DNA of 33,312 nucleotides, taken from assembly GCA_035936835.1 (NCBI GenBank), contig DASYVT010000203.1, positions 1 to 33,312 of the forward strand. Reading direction: 5' to 3'. Of the stretch, positions 14,336 to 22,467 are shown in pieces. Every line of letters starts with the position of its first letter. Position 1 is the stretch's first letter. This stretch comes from Candidatus Methylomirabilota bacterium (GTDB taxonomy: Bacteria > Methylomirabilota > Methylomirabilia > Rokubacteriales > CSP1-6). Below the pieces are notes generated by a model that made no database searches, was not told the DNA's origin, and saw nothing but the letters and a program-made list of their open reading frames with translations. Made by a program: the position numbers and the translations under genes.

Positions 14336-14477
14336 GGGCAGCAAGCCGGGCCGCGGCGGCGGGGGCGCCGATCAACTCAGCCCTCGCCTCGCGGCTGGGC
14401 CGCTCAGCTCGAACGGCGACCCCCAACAGCACGGGAGTTCGTGGGCATCCCCCGCTGCCCCGGCCGGCTTGCTGCCC
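14336..14477. repeat. 142-bp imperfect palindrome (MITE-like or large hairpin)
   Basis: The ends are a perfect 14-bp inverted repeat (14336-14349 with 14464-14477, GGGCAGCAAGCCGG), and the similarity continues inward imperfectly for roughly 30 more bases on each side. It fills most of the 199-bp gap between the second DAHP synthase gene and the TonB-like gene. No gene is seen inside. It could be a miniature inverted-repeat element or a strong bidirectional hairpin. No clear target-site duplication was recognised. Confidence 0.5.
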
Positions 14478-14516
14478 CCCGCGAGGTCACGAGGACGCCC
14501 GTCAAGCCAAGTAGGC

Positions 14517-14529
14517 TATAGTCGAGGGG
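14517..14529 (+). promoter_or_regulatory. -10-like element and ribosome site of the TonB-like gene
   Basis: TATAGT (14517-14522) followed by GAGGGG (14524-14529) just before ATG 14531. No good -35 was found, and transcription from this -10 would begin at about the start codon, so the assignment is weak. Confidence 0.25.
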
Positions 14530-14530
14530 T

Positions 14531-15523
14531 ATGCGTGGCGTGTGGGAGTGGTGCCTGAAATACCTGCCTGAGGACCGGACCAACCGGTATCTCGTCGTCA
14601 CGGTCATCGTGTCGGTGCTCTTCCACATCCTCATCGGCGTGGGGCTGATCGTGGGCGGCGACATCGAGCAGCGGAAGATCATGGCCAAGCGCGGCGAGGC
14701 GCTCCTCGTGGACATGGCTCCCGACAAGCCGAAAGAGTCGGCCCCGCTCGGCGATCCTTCGCGCCCGGCGGTCCCCAACATACCTGAGCCGCCACGCCGG
14801 GCCGCGCCTCCGGCGCCCCCGGCTCCCAAGGCCGCGCCGACGCCACCGGCGCCCGCGGCTCCGCCGGCGCCCGCGGCTCCCAGAGTCGCGGAAGCTCCCA
14901 AGGCCGCGCCCAAGGCGCCGCCCGCGGCGCCCAAGTCCGCCGATCCCGGCCCAGCGCCCAAGGCGGCTCCGCCGACCCCAGCTCCCGACCAAGGTCAGAG
15001 TGCGAAAGCTGCGCCACAACCGCCCGCGGCGCAGCCTCAGCCGCCGGTGCAGCCTCCCGCGCCGGCCGCCGATCCGCGCGTCGCCTCGGCGCCGCCACAG
15101 CCTCCGCCCGCGGCGGCGATGTTCCGTCGGGGAGGGGGAGGAGGGCTCAAGGGCGGCCGAGGAGGCATCGAGGGCGAGGCGATCCCGCTCGACACGCCCG
15201 AGCCGAAGTTCCAAGACTACTTCAACCAGATCCGCGAACGGATCAAGAGTAAGTGGATCTACCCGTACGAGGCTTCCAGCCGCGGTATCGAGGGCGAGCT
15301 GCAGATCGAGTTCGGCATCGCGAAGAGCGGGGAGCTCCAGTTCATCGAGAGGCGCCGCTCCTCGGGCGTCGAGATCCTCGACGACTATGCCATGCGCGCC
15401 GTCCAGCTGGCCTCGCCCTTCCCGCCCGTGCCGGACGCGATCTCCAAGGGCGGCCTGCCCATCAACGGGAGCTTCCGCTACCATATCCTCGGCTCCGGCC
15501 TCATCAACAACTACCTGCGTTGA
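14531..15523 (+). CDS. TonB/TolA-like energy transducer protein
   Basis: A 330-residue envelope protein: a short cytoplasmic start, one membrane helix (about residues 21-43), a long Pro/Ala-rich periplasmic stalk (about 65-200, built of P-A-P, P-P-A and K-A-A units), a Gly-rich hinge and a C-terminal TonB-type domain (about 225-320) with W-I-Y-P-Y-E-A, G-x-L-Q-I-E-F-G-I, I-x-R-R-R-S-S-G and A-S-P-F-P-P-V-P. Such proteins couple the proton-motive force from ExbB/ExbD or TolQ/TolR to outer-membrane processes. No exb or tol genes are adjacent, so the partner cannot be named. The start has GAGGGG immediately upstream. Confidence 0.85.
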   Translation: MRGVWEWCLKYLPEDRTNRYLVVTVIVSVLFHILIGVGLIVGGDIEQRKIMAKRGEALLVDMAPDKPKESAPLGDPSRPAVPNIPEPPRRAAPPAPPAPKAAPTPPAPAAPPAPAAPRVAEAPKAAPKAPPAAPKSADPGPAPKAAPPTPAPDQGQSAKAAPQPPAAQPQPPVQPPAPAADPRVASAPPQPPPAAAMFRRGGGGGLKGGRGGIEGEAIPLDTPEPKFQDYFNQIRERIKSKWIYPYEASSRGIEGELQIEFGIAKSGELQFIERRRSSGVEILDDYAMRAVQLASPFPPVPDAISKGGLPINGSFRYHILGSGLINNYLR

Positions 15524-15547
15524 GCCCCCGGAACGGGGACGGTGCCC

Positions 15548-15575
15548 TTGACAGCCGTGTCGGCTATCCTGTAGT
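15548..15575 (+). promoter_or_regulatory. promoter of tRNA-Val
   Basis: Consensus TTGACA (15548-15553) followed, with a 16-17 bp spacer, by TGTAGT/GTAGTC (15570-15576). It lies about 20 bp before the tRNA and after the TonB-like gene stop. Confidence 0.55.
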
Positions 15576-15595
15576 CTCGGTTGTACTTTTTGGCG

Positions 15596-15671
15596 TAGGC
15601 TCGTAGCTCAGCGGGAGAGCGCTACCTTGACACGGTAGAGGTCGGCGGTTCGACACCGCCCGAGCCTACCA
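15596..15671 (+). tRNA. tRNA-Val (anticodon GAC)
   Basis: A 76-nt cloverleaf with encoded CCA. The acceptor stem TAGGCTC/GAGCCTA is 7 bp with a U1-A72 first pair. The D arm contains GCTCAGCGGGAGAGC. The anticodon stem is CTACC/GGTAG with loop TTGACAC, giving anticodon GAC. The T arm is GGCGG-TTCGACA-CCGCC. It reads GUC and GUU valine codons. Confidence 0.96.
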
Positions 15672-15742
15672 TTTACTCCACCAGTCGTTGAGGAGTGCAC
15701 ATCGTCGGGAACGGGCAGCACGTGTGTGGTTGAGGGAGTGCG

Positions 15743-15777
15743 AAGCATCACCGGGCGCAATCCCCGTGATGCTTTTC
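15743..15777 (+). terminator. hairpin between tRNA-Val and thrS
   Basis: AAGCATCAC (15743-15751) pairs perfectly with GTGATGCTT (15766-15774) and is followed by a short T-rich run. It probably ends the tRNA transcript. Because it lies about 30 bp before thrS it could also act as an attenuator there; no T-box specifier or T-box sequence was seen. Confidence 0.6.
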
Positions 15778-15808
15778 TGTGTTTAATGACTGGACGCAAG
15801 GCACAGAC

Positions 15809-17605
15809 ATGATCAAGTCCGAAGAGGATCGGCACCTCAAGCTCGCTGGGGAGACGGACTGCGCCCCGGAGCCGCTGCCGACTCTCCGCCACTCGACGGC
15901 GCATCTGATGGCCCAGGCCGTCACGCAGATCTTCCCCGAGGTCAAGGTCGCCATCGGTCCGGCCATCCAGGACGGCTTCTACTACGATTTCGCGAAGCCC
16001 GCGCCCTTCACGCCCGAGGACCTCGAGCGCATCGAAGCCGGGATGCGGGAGCTGGCGAAGCAGGACCTGCCCTTCAGCCGCGAGGAGATGGCGCGCGACA
16101 AGGCGATCCGCTTCTTCGAGGAGCGCGGCGAGCCCTTCAAGGTCGAGATCCTGCGCGGCATCGACGCGCCCACGGTCTCGTTCTACCGCCAGGGCGACTT
16201 CGTGGACCTCTGCCGCGGGCCGCACGTGGCCTCGACCGGGGCGATCCGGTTCTTCAAGCTCCTCTCGTCTTCGGGCGCCTACTGGCGCGGGAGCGAGAAG
16301 AACCCGATGCTCCAGCGGATCTACGGCACCGCGTGGCTGACCAAGGAAGAACTGGACCAATACCTGTGGCGGCTCGAAGAGGCCAAGAAGCGCGACCACC
16401 GCAAGCTCGGACGTGAGCTCGACCTCTTCGAGTTCCACGACATCTCGCCAGGCGCCCCCTTCTGGCTGCCGGGCGGGATGGTCCTGGTCCGGGAGCTGGA
16501 GAAGTTCGCCCGCGAGTCCCTGGATGCCCGAGGCTACCAGGAGATCTCGACGCCCATGCTCGTGAACAAGAAGCTGTGGGAGCAATCGGGACACTGGGAC
16601 TACTACCAGGACAACATGTTCAAGGTCGAGGTCGAGGACGAGACCTTCAGCCTGAAGCCGATGAACTGTCCCGAGTCGACGTACGTGTATCGGCGGACGG
16701 TGCGGTCGTACCGCGATCTGCCGATCCGCTATTCCGAGATGGGCCGCTGCCACCGCAACGAGCGCTCCGGCACGCTCACCGGCCTGATCCGCGTGCGGCA
16801 GTTCACCCAGGACGACGCGCACATTTATTGCCGCCCGGACCAGCTCCAGGCGGAGATCACGGACCTGCTGGACCTCGTGCGCGAGTGGTACGGGACCTTC
16901 GGCCTCCGGCCGTCGTACCGTCTCTCGACGCGTCCGGCCGACAAGCTCGGCACGGAGCAGCAGTGGGACCTGGCGGAGGACGGCCTCCACGAGGCGCTGC
17001 GCGCGAACGGTCTCGCCTACGACCAGGACAAGGGCGGCGGGGCCTTCTACGGGCCGAAGATCGATATCGACGTCGAGGACACGCTGGCCCGGCAGTGGCA
17101 GCTCGCCACGATCCAGGTCGATCTGACGATGCTGCCCGAGCGCATGGGGTGCGAGTACATCGACACCGACGGCCAGCCCAAGCGGCCGGTCGTGATCCAC
17201 CGCGTCATCTTCGGCTCCTACGAGCGCTTCATCGCCATCCTGACCGAGCATTTCGCCGGCGCGTTCCCGACGTGGCTCGCGCCCGTGCAGGCCCGCGTCC
17301 TGCCCGTGAGCGAGAAGCACGCCGAGTACGGCAAGGCCGTGCACGCGCGGCTGCGCGCAGCCGGGCTCCGTGCCCACCTCGACGACCGCAACGAGAAGCT
17401 CGGCTACCGCATCCGCGAGGCGCAGGTGCACAAGGTGCCGTACACGCTGGTGGTCGGTGAACGCGAGGCGCAGCAGGACACGGCGAGCCTGCGCCCCCGC
17501 GGCAGCGACCAGTCGGCCGTCCTGCCCGTGAACGAAATCCTTGCCGCGTTGGCCGCCGAGATCGGCAGCCGTTCCGCCACCCTCACCGTGGGCCGCTCAG
17601 GTTGA
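15809..17605 (+). CDS. thrS: threonyl-tRNA synthetase lacking the TGS domain
   Basis: A 598-residue class II synthetase that charges tRNA-Thr. It begins almost directly with the N2 editing domain (H28-S-T-A-H32, Y-Y-D-F and D-L-C-R-G-P-H-V), so the ~60-residue N-terminal TGS domain of E. coli-type ThrRS (642 aa) is missing. The catalytic core has zinc Cys287 in M-N-C-P-E-S, motif 2 (C-H-R-N-E-R-S-G-T-L-T-G), R-Q-F-T-Q-D-D-A-H and motif 3 (G-S-Y-E-R-F). The anticodon domain ends the protein. ATG 15809 has AAGG about 8 nt upstream; a GTG at 15779 would overlap the preceding hairpin. It starts the thrS-infC-rpmI-rplT-pheS-pheT cluster. Confidence 0.95.
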   Translation: MIKSEEDRHLKLAGETDCAPEPLPTLRHSTAHLMAQAVTQIFPEVKVAIGPAIQDGFYYDFAKPAPFTPEDLERIEAGMRELAKQDLPFSREEMARDKAIRFFEERGEPFKVEILRGIDAPTVSFYRQGDFVDLCRGPHVASTGAIRFFKLLSSSGAYWRGSEKNPMLQRIYGTAWLTKEELDQYLWRLEEAKKRDHRKLGRELDLFEFHDISPGAPFWLPGGMVLVRELEKFARESLDARGYQEISTPMLVNKKLWEQSGHWDYYQDNMFKVEVEDETFSLKPMNCPESTYVYRRTVRSYRDLPIRYSEMGRCHRNERSGTLTGLIRVRQFTQDDAHIYCRPDQLQAEITDLLDLVREWYGTFGLRPSYRLSTRPADKLGTEQQWDLAEDGLHEALRANGLAYDQDKGGGAFYGPKIDIDVEDTLARQWQLATIQVDLTMLPERMGCEYIDTDGQPKRPVVIHRVIFGSYERFIAILTEHFAGAFPTWLAPVQARVLPVSEKHAEYGKAVHARLRAAGLRAHLDDRNEKLGYRIREAQVHKVPYTLVVGEREAQQDTASLRPRGSDQSAVLPVNEILAALAAEIGSRSATLTVGRSG

Positions 17606-17633
17606 GCGCCGCCCGCAGCTAGGAGCCACGCCC

Positions 17634-18149
17634 ATACAGTCCAAGGAGATCCGCATCAACGAGGGCATTCGCGTTCGGGAGGTCCGCGTGGTCAGCGCGG
17701 ACGGCGAGCAGCTGGGGGTCCTGCCCATCGCGCAGGCGCTGGAGCTGGCGCGGCAGGGGGAGATGGATCTCGTCGAGGTGGCGGCCGAGGCGGCGCCCCC
17801 CGTGTGCCGGATCATGGACTTCGGGAAGTACAAGTACATGCAGGCGCGCCGCCAGAAGGACGCGCGGAAGAAGCAGACGACGATCCAGGTGAAGGAGGTC
17901 AAGCTCGGGCCCAAGACGGACACTCACGATTTCGATTTCAAGGCGAAGCACGTGAGACGCTTCCTTGAAGAAGGCAACAAGGCCAAGGTGACCGTGCGCT
18001 TCAAGGGACGCGAGATGGCCCACACGGAGCTCGGGTGGAAGATGCTGAACAAGATGACGGAGATCATGGCCGACATGGCGATCATCGAGAGCCACCCTCG
18101 GATGGAAGGGCGCATGCTCTCCATGATCCTGTCGCCGAAGCCACATTAA
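17634..18149 (+). CDS. infC: translation initiation factor IF-3 (apparent AUA start)
   Basis: A 171-residue IF-3. N-terminal domain: R-I-N-E-G-I-R-V-R-E-V-R ... L-G-V-L-P-I-A-Q-A-L-E-L-A, then C-R-I-M-D-F-G-K-Y-K-Y, the basic linker, and the C-terminal domain with K-E-V-K-L-G-P-K-T-D-T-H-D-F and V-T-V-R-F-K-G-R-E-M. No ATG, GTG or TTG fits: AGGAG at 17621-17625 lies 8 nt before an in-frame ATA at 17634, exactly where IF-3 should begin. Many bacteria start infC with AUU or another rare codon so that IF-3 represses its own synthesis. It lies 28 bp after thrS. Confidence 0.93.
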   Translation: MQSKEIRINEGIRVREVRVVSADGEQLGVLPIAQALELARQGEMDLVEVAAEAAPPVCRIMDFGKYKYMQARRQKDARKKQTTIQVKEVKLGPKTDTHDFDFKAKHVRRFLEEGNKAKVTVRFKGREMAHTELGWKMLNKMTEIMADMAIIESHPRMEGRMLSMILSPKPH

Positions 18150-18151
18150 GA

Positions 18152-18187
18152 CCCCTCACCCTGCCCTCTCCCCAGAGGGGCGAGGGG
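18152..18187 (+). repeat. interspersed palindrome, copy 1
   Basis: CCCCTCACCCTGCCCTCTCC then CC-AGA-GGGG-C-GAGGGG, a self-complementary unit also found at 26415-26453, 26500-26537, 26902-26938 and partly at 32981-33003. This copy begins 3 bp after the infC stop and lies within the infC-rpmI operon. Confidence 0.8.
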
Positions 18188-18207
18188 AATAAGGAAAGAG
18201 GCTCATT

Positions 18208-18405
18208 ATGCCGAAGATGAAGACGAAGCGGGCCGCGGCCAAGCGCCTCAGGGTGACGGCGAGCGGCAAGCTCATGGGCAGGAGCGGTTGGAAGCGGCAC
18301 CTCTTGGAAGCCAAGAGCCCCAAGCGGCGGCGCAAGCTCCGCGGGCCGAGGTTGATCGCTAAAGCGGACGTGCCGAGACTCAAGCGGCTGGTACCGTACC
18401 TATAA
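18208..18405 (+). CDS. rpmI: 50S ribosomal protein L35 (bL35)
   Basis: 65 residues, the usual length, highly basic: P-K-M-K-T-K-R-A-A-A-K-R at the start and G-x-L-M-G-R-S-G-W-K-R-H-L-L mid-protein, ending V-P-R-L-K-R-L-V-P-Y-L. The ATG at 18208 is preceded by AAGGAAAGAGG. It lies between infC and rplT in the canonical infC-rpmI-rplT order, with a palindromic repeat inserted after infC. Confidence 0.95.
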   Translation: MPKMKTKRAAAKRLRVTASGKLMGRSGWKRHLLEAKSPKRRRKLRGPRLIAKADVPRLKRLVPYL

Positions 18406-18426
18406 GAGCGGGAAGGAGACACTTAC

Positions 18427-18783
18427 ATGCCACGGGCAAAGGGCGGGTCCAAGACCCGCCAGCGCAGGAAGAAGGTGCTCAAGAAGGCCAAGGGTTATTT
18501 CGGCGGGCGCCGCAAGCTCTACCGCACGGCCGCCGAGACGGTGCTCCGCGCCGGGGCCTTCGCCTACAAGGGCCGCAAGCAGAAGAAGCGCCGCGCGCGC
18601 GCGCTCTGGATCATCCGCGTCAATGCCGCGTGCCGGCAGCTGGGTCTCTCCTACTCGGTCTTCATGGCCGGGCTCAAGAAGGCCGGCATCACGCTTGACC
18701 GCAAGATCCTGGCCGAGCTCGCCGTCTCGGATCCGCCCGCCTTCGCGAAGCTCGCGTCGATCGTCGCCGCCCAGCGGGGCTGA
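18427..18783 (+). CDS. rplT: 50S ribosomal protein L20 (bL20)
   Basis: 118 residues, the usual length: P-R-A-K-G-G at the start, [34 protein letters not shown] and a C-terminal globular domain [13 protein letters not shown]20 binds 23S rRNA early in 50S assembly and in many bacteria represses rpmI-rplT translation; whether it does so here cannot be seen. The gene starts 21 bp after rpmI with GGAAGGAG upstream and ends 5 bp before pheS. Confidence 0.96.
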   Translation: MPRAKGGSKTRQRRKKVLKKAKGYFGGRRKLYRTAAETVLRAGAFAYKGRKQKKRRARALWIIRVNAACRQLGLSYSVFMAGLKKAGITLDRKILAELAVSDPPAFAKLASIVAAQRG

Positions 18784-18788
18784 GCAGG

Positions 18789-19817
18789 GTGGCAGGGGAC
18801 CCGCGGGTCCAGGAAATCCTCGACCGGGCCCTGGCGGACATCGCCGGGGCCCGATCCACGTCCGCCCTCGAGCAGCTGCGCGTGCGCGTGCTCGGGCGCT
18901 CGGGCGAGCTGACCGCGCTCCTGCGCGGGCTCGGCCAGATCGCCGCCGCCGAGCGCCCGCGGGTCGGCCAGGAGGCCAACCGCGCCAAGGAGCAGATCGA
19001 GGAGGCGCTCGCCGCCAGGCTCGAGGCGCTCAAGCCCGAGGAGTACCGCCAGTCGCTCGCCTCCCGGCGCGTGGACCTGACGCTGCCGGGGCGCGCCACC
19101 CGGCCCGGCGCCGTCCACCCGATCATCCGCGTCCAGGACGAGATCATCGGGATCTTCGAAGGGCTCGGGTTCTCCGTGGCCGAGGGGCCCGAGGTCGAGA
19201 GCGACTACTACAACTTCGCGGCGCTCAACTTCCCCGACGACCACCCCGCGCGCGACATGCAGGACACCTTTCACCTGTCGGCGGACACGCTGCTCCGCAC
19301 GCACACCTCGCCGGTGCAGATCCGGACCATGAAGGCGCAGCCGCCCCCGGTGCGCGTCATCTGCCCGGGCAAAACGTACCGCCGTGACGCCGACAACACG
19401 CATTCCCCGATGTTCCACCAGGTGGAGGGCCTGGCGGTGGACGCCAATATCTCGATGGGCGACCTCAAGGGCACGCTCGAGCTCTTCGCCCGCGAGATGT
19501 TCGGCCCGGGCGCCGCGATCCGCTTCCGCCCATCCTTCTTCCCGTTCACGGAGCCCTCGGCGGAGGTGGACGTCCGCTGCTTCGCCTGCGCGGGCGCCGG
19601 CTGCCGGGTCTGCTCGCAGTCGGGCTGGCTCGAGATCCTGGGCTCGGGCATGGTGCATCCCAACGTGCTGCGCAATGTCGGCTATGACAGCGAGCAGGTG
19701 ACGGGCTGGGCCTTCGGCATGGGCGTCGAGCGGGTGGCCATGCTGAAGTACGGGATCGACGACATCCGCCTCTTCTTCGAGAACGACATGCGCTTCTTGG
19801 AACAGTTCACCCCGTGA
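18789..19817 (+). CDS. pheS: phenylalanyl-tRNA synthetase alpha subunit
   Basis: 342 residues, normal length. An N-terminal coiled coil (about 1-85) contacts tRNA. The class II core follows with D-L-T-L-P-G, H-P-I-I, F-x-V-A-E-G-P-E-V-E, D-T-F-H-L, R-T-H-T-S-P-V-Q, G-K-T-Y-R-R-D, F-H-Q-V-E-G-L and the motif 3 region G-M-G-V-E-R-V-A-M-L-K-Y-G. A small C-F-A-C-x5-C-R-V-C cluster is typical of many bacterial PheS proteins. GTG start at 18789, 5 bp after rplT. The 3' end overlaps pheT by 4 bp, matching the alpha2-beta2 enzyme's need for equal subunits. Confidence 0.96.
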   Translation: MAGDPRVQEILDRALADIAGARSTSALEQLRVRVLGRSGELTALLRGLGQIAAAERPRVGQEANRAKEQIEEALAARLEALKPEEYRQSLASRRVDLTLPGRATRPGAVHPIIRVQDEIIGIFEGLGFSVAEGPEVESDYYNFAALNFPDDHPARDMQDTFHLSADTLLRTHTSPVQIRTMKAQPPPVRVICPGKTYRRDADNTHSPMFHQVEGLAVDANISMGDLKGTLELFAREMFGPGAAIRFRPSFFPFTEPSAEVDVRCFACAGAGCRVCSQSGWLEILGSGMVHPNVLRNVGYDSEQVTGWAFGMGVERVAMLKYGIDDIRLFFENDMRFLEQFTP

Positions 19818-22249
19818 AGATTTCCCACCGCTGGCTGCTCGAGTTCGTCGAGACGGACCTCCCGCCCGCCGCGATCGCCGACCGCCTGGTCAACGCCGGC
19901 ATCGAGGTGCCCTCCGTCTCGCCGCTCGTCGAGGGGCTCTCTGGCGTGGTCGTCGGCGAGATCGAGGCGATCGAAAAAGACCTGGGCGTCACACCCGCCG
20001 GCCACCACAATCGCCTCTGCCGGGTCGCGCTGCCCAACAAGAAATTCTCGGTGATCTGCGGCGCGCCCAATGCCGCTGCCGACCTCCGCACAGCGTTCGC
20101 GCCTCCCGGAGCTACCCTGCCCGGAGGCCGCGCGATCAAGGCCGCGAAGATCCGCGGCACGGTCTCCGAAGGGATGCTCTGCTCCGAGCTGGAGCTCGGC
20201 ATCGGCCAGGACGGCTCGGTCATCCTCGAGCTGCCCGCCGACGCGCCGCTCGGCGCCCCGCTCATCCAGTACCTGGGCCTCGATGACACCATCCTCGAGA
20301 TCGAGATCACCCCGAACCGCCCCGACGCGCTCAGCATCGTCGGCGTGGCGCGGGAAGTCGCGGCGCTCACGGGCGCGCCCTTCCGCTTCCCGCAGATCGC
20401 GGTCAAGGAAGGGGAGACCGAGGCAGCAATGCTCGCGACGGTCGAGATCCTCGACCCCGACCTCTGCCCGCGCTATGCCGCGCGCGTCATCACCGGCCTC
20501 ACGGTCAAGCCCTCGCCGCCGTGGCTCGCCCAGCGGCTCCGCGCGGTGGGCCTGCGGCCCATCAACAACCTCGTGGACGTGACGAACTACGTCCTCTGGG
20601 AGATGGGCCAGCCGCTCCACGCCTTCGACTACGACACCATCTCCCAGCACGCGATCGTGGTGCGGCGGGCGCGGCCGGGCGAGCGGCTCCGGACGCTCGA
20701 CGGGCAGGACAGAGCGCTCGAGCCCGACATGCTGATGATCTGCGATCCCGAGCGCGCCGTCGCCATCGGCGGCGTCATGGGCGGCGGCCACACCGAGGTG
20801 ACGGCGGCCACGACGACGGTGCTGCTCGAGAGCGCCTACTTCAACCCTGGCTCCGTCCGCCGGACCGCGCGCGCTCTCGGGCTGCACACCGACGCCGCGT
20901 ACCGCTTCGAGCGCGGCGCCGACATCGAAGGGCTCCGCGAGGCTCTCGACCGCGCCGCCCAGCTCATGGCAGACCTCGGCGGCGGCGCGGTCGCCAAGGG
21001 CGTCGTCGATGTCTACCCGGGGCCGAAGCCCCGCCCGCGCATCGCGCTTCGCCGCTCGCGCATCGACCGGCTCATCGGCGCCTGCCCACCCAGCGAGGAG
21101 GTCGTGAGGATCCTCCAGGCGCTGGGCTTCGCCGTCGATGACTCGGGGGTCGCGCTCCAGGTCGTGGTGCCGAGCTTCCGGCGCGACATTGCCCAGGAGG
21201 ACGACCTGGTCGAGGAGATCATCCGCGTCTGGGGCTACGATAAGATCCCCTCGACGCTGTCGAAGGGCAGCCAGCTCCAGCCCGTGACGCGCCCCGCCGA
21301 TCTCACGCTCTCAGGCAACGTGACGGCCGCGCTGACTGCGGCGGGCCTCTACCAGGCCGTCACGTATGCCTTCGTCGATCCCGGGCGCCTCGCGGCGATG
21401 GGTTGGAGCGCGCCCGAGGCCCTGATCGCGCTCCAGAACCCGATCTCCGTCGAGCGCTCCGTCCTGCGCCCGTCGCTGGCCCCGGGGCTCCTCGAGGTGG
21501 TCGCGCTCAACGGCAGCCGCCAGATCCCCGACGTGCGCGTGTTCGAGATCGGCCAGACCTTCGCTCCCCATCGGGATGAAGACGGAGATTGTCCCGCCCA
21601 CGAAGAGCTCTGGGTCGCTGTGGTGCTGACGGGGCAGCGCGCGGCCCGCGCCTGGCACGCGGGCCGCGAGCGCGCGGACGTCTACGACGCGAAGGGCGCC
21701 GCCGAGCTGGTCGTGGGCGCCGCGGGAGTGGGCGAGGCGGGCGTCACGCCCTATGTGGCCGGCAAGGGCCCGCGCTATCTCGAGGAGGGTCGCGCGGCCG
21801 CGCTCACCGCCGGCGACCGCGAGATCGGCTGGTTCGGCGAGGTCGCGCTCCACGTGCGTGAGGCCTTCGACCTGCCGGCGCCGCTCTTCCTCGCCGAAGT
21901 GTCGCTGACCGCGCTGCTCGCGCTGCCGCGTCGCGAGATCCGCTACGAGCCGCTGCCGCGCTTCCCGGCCGTCCAGCGGGACCTCGCGGTCGTCGTGCCG
22001 ACCGAGGTGACGGCGGGGCAGGTCGAGGCCGCGATCCGCGCGATGACGCTGCCGCTCCTGTCGCGGATCACGCTCTTCGACGTCTACGAGGGCGGCCAGG
22101 TCGGCGCCGGCAAGCGGAGCCTCGCCTGGAGCCTGACCTTCCAGGCGGCCGACCGCACGCTCACCGACAAGGAAGTCAATGATCTCCACGCCAAGATCGT
22201 CGCCGAGATCGGCCGCCGCTTCGCGGCCGAGATCAGGGGGGTGTCATGA
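19814..22249 (+). CDS. pheT: phenylalanyl-tRNA synthetase beta subunit
   Basis: 811 residues, full length. Order: N-terminal K-I-S-H-R-W-L-L-E-F; EMAP/tRNA-binding OB domain (about 40-150); B3/4 editing domain (about 200-390) with F-D-Y-D-T-I and A-I-G-G-V-M-G-G; B5 domain; catalytic-like domain with E-E-I-I-R-V-W-G-Y-D-K-I-P; and C-terminal FDX-ACB anticodon domain (about 715-808) with R-F-P-A-V-Q-R-D-L-A-V-V. GTG start overlapping pheS (GTGA). The last codons overlap the next small gene by ATGA. Confidence 0.96.
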   Translation: MKISHRWLLEFVETDLPPAAIADRLVNAGIEVPSVSPLVEGLSGVVVGEIEAIEKDLGVTPAGHHNRLCRVALPNKKFSVICGAPNAAADLRTAFAPPGATLPGGRAIKAAKIRGTVSEGMLCSELELGIGQDGSVILELPADAPLGAPLIQYLGLDDTILEIEITPNRPDALSIVGVAREVAALTGAPFRFPQIAVKEGETEAAMLATVEILDPDLCPRYAARVITGLTVKPSPPWLAQRLRAVGLRPINNLVDVTNYVLWEMGQPLHAFDYDTISQHAIVVRRARPGERLRTLDGQDRALEPDMLMICDPERAVAIGGVMGGGHTEVTAATTTVLLESAYFNPGSVRRTARALGLHTDAAYRFERGADIEGLREALDRAAQLMADLGGGAVAKGVVDVYPGPKPRPRIALRRSRIDRLIGACPPSEEVVRILQALGFAVDDSGVALQVVVPSFRRDIAQEDDLVEEIIRVWGYDKIPSTLSKGSQLQPVTRPADLTLSGNVTAALTAAGLYQAVTYAFVDPGRLAAMGWSAPEALIALQNPISVERSVLRPSLAPGLLEVVALNGSRQIPDVRVFEIGQTFAPHRDEDGDCPAHEELWVAVVLTGQRAARAWHAGRERADVYDAKGAAELVVGAAGVGEAGVTPYVAGKGPRYLEEGRAAALTAGDREIGWFGEVALHVREAFDLPAPLFLAEVSLTALLALPRREIRYEPLPRFPAVQRDLAVVVPTEVTAGQVEAAIRAMTLPLLSRITLFDVYEGGQVGAGKRSLAWSLTFQAADRTLTDKEVNDLHAKIVAEIGRRFAAEIRGVS

Positions 22250-22467
22250 CCGAGCCGCTCGGGGAGCGACTGGAGGAGCTCGAGAAGGCCGTCAGACGCG
22301 CGGCGGAAGTCATCGCGACGCTCCGCAAGGAGCGCGACACGCTCGTGTCGAAGGCGGGGGCGGGCGACGCCGACCGCGCCGAGCTTCAGCGCCTGCGCCA
22401 GGAGCGCAAGGAGACGCTGTCGCAGGTCAACGCCATGCTCAAAGAGATGGAGAAGCTCGACCTATGA
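22246..22467 (+). CDS. small coiled-coil protein, ZapB-like
   Basis: A 73-residue, highly charged protein predicted to be almost entirely one coiled coil (L-G-E-R-L-E-E-L-E-K-A-V ... L-Q-R-L-R-Q-E-R-K-E ... M-L-K-E-M-E-K-L-D-L). It overlaps pheT (ATGA) upstream and zapA (ATGA) downstream. Small coiled-coil proteins before zapA are recurrent in bacteria, and ZapB, a coiled-coil partner of ZapA at the FtsZ ring, is the natural comparison. Sequence alone cannot prove the homology because coiled coils converge in composition. Confidence 0.75.
   Translation: MTEPLGERLEELEKAVRRAAEVIATLRKERDTLVSKAGAGDADRAELQRLRQERKETLSQVNAMLKEMEKLDL

Noticed and set aside
15629-15634. TTGACA inside tRNA-Val as a promoter for thrS
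   Set aside because: It is part of the anticodon loop and stem, and no -10 lies at the proper distance.
15672-15808. Possible T-box riboswitch before thrS
   Set aside because: A terminator hairpin is present but no T-box sequence, specifier loop or antiterminator could be found, and the interval is too short after a tRNA gene.
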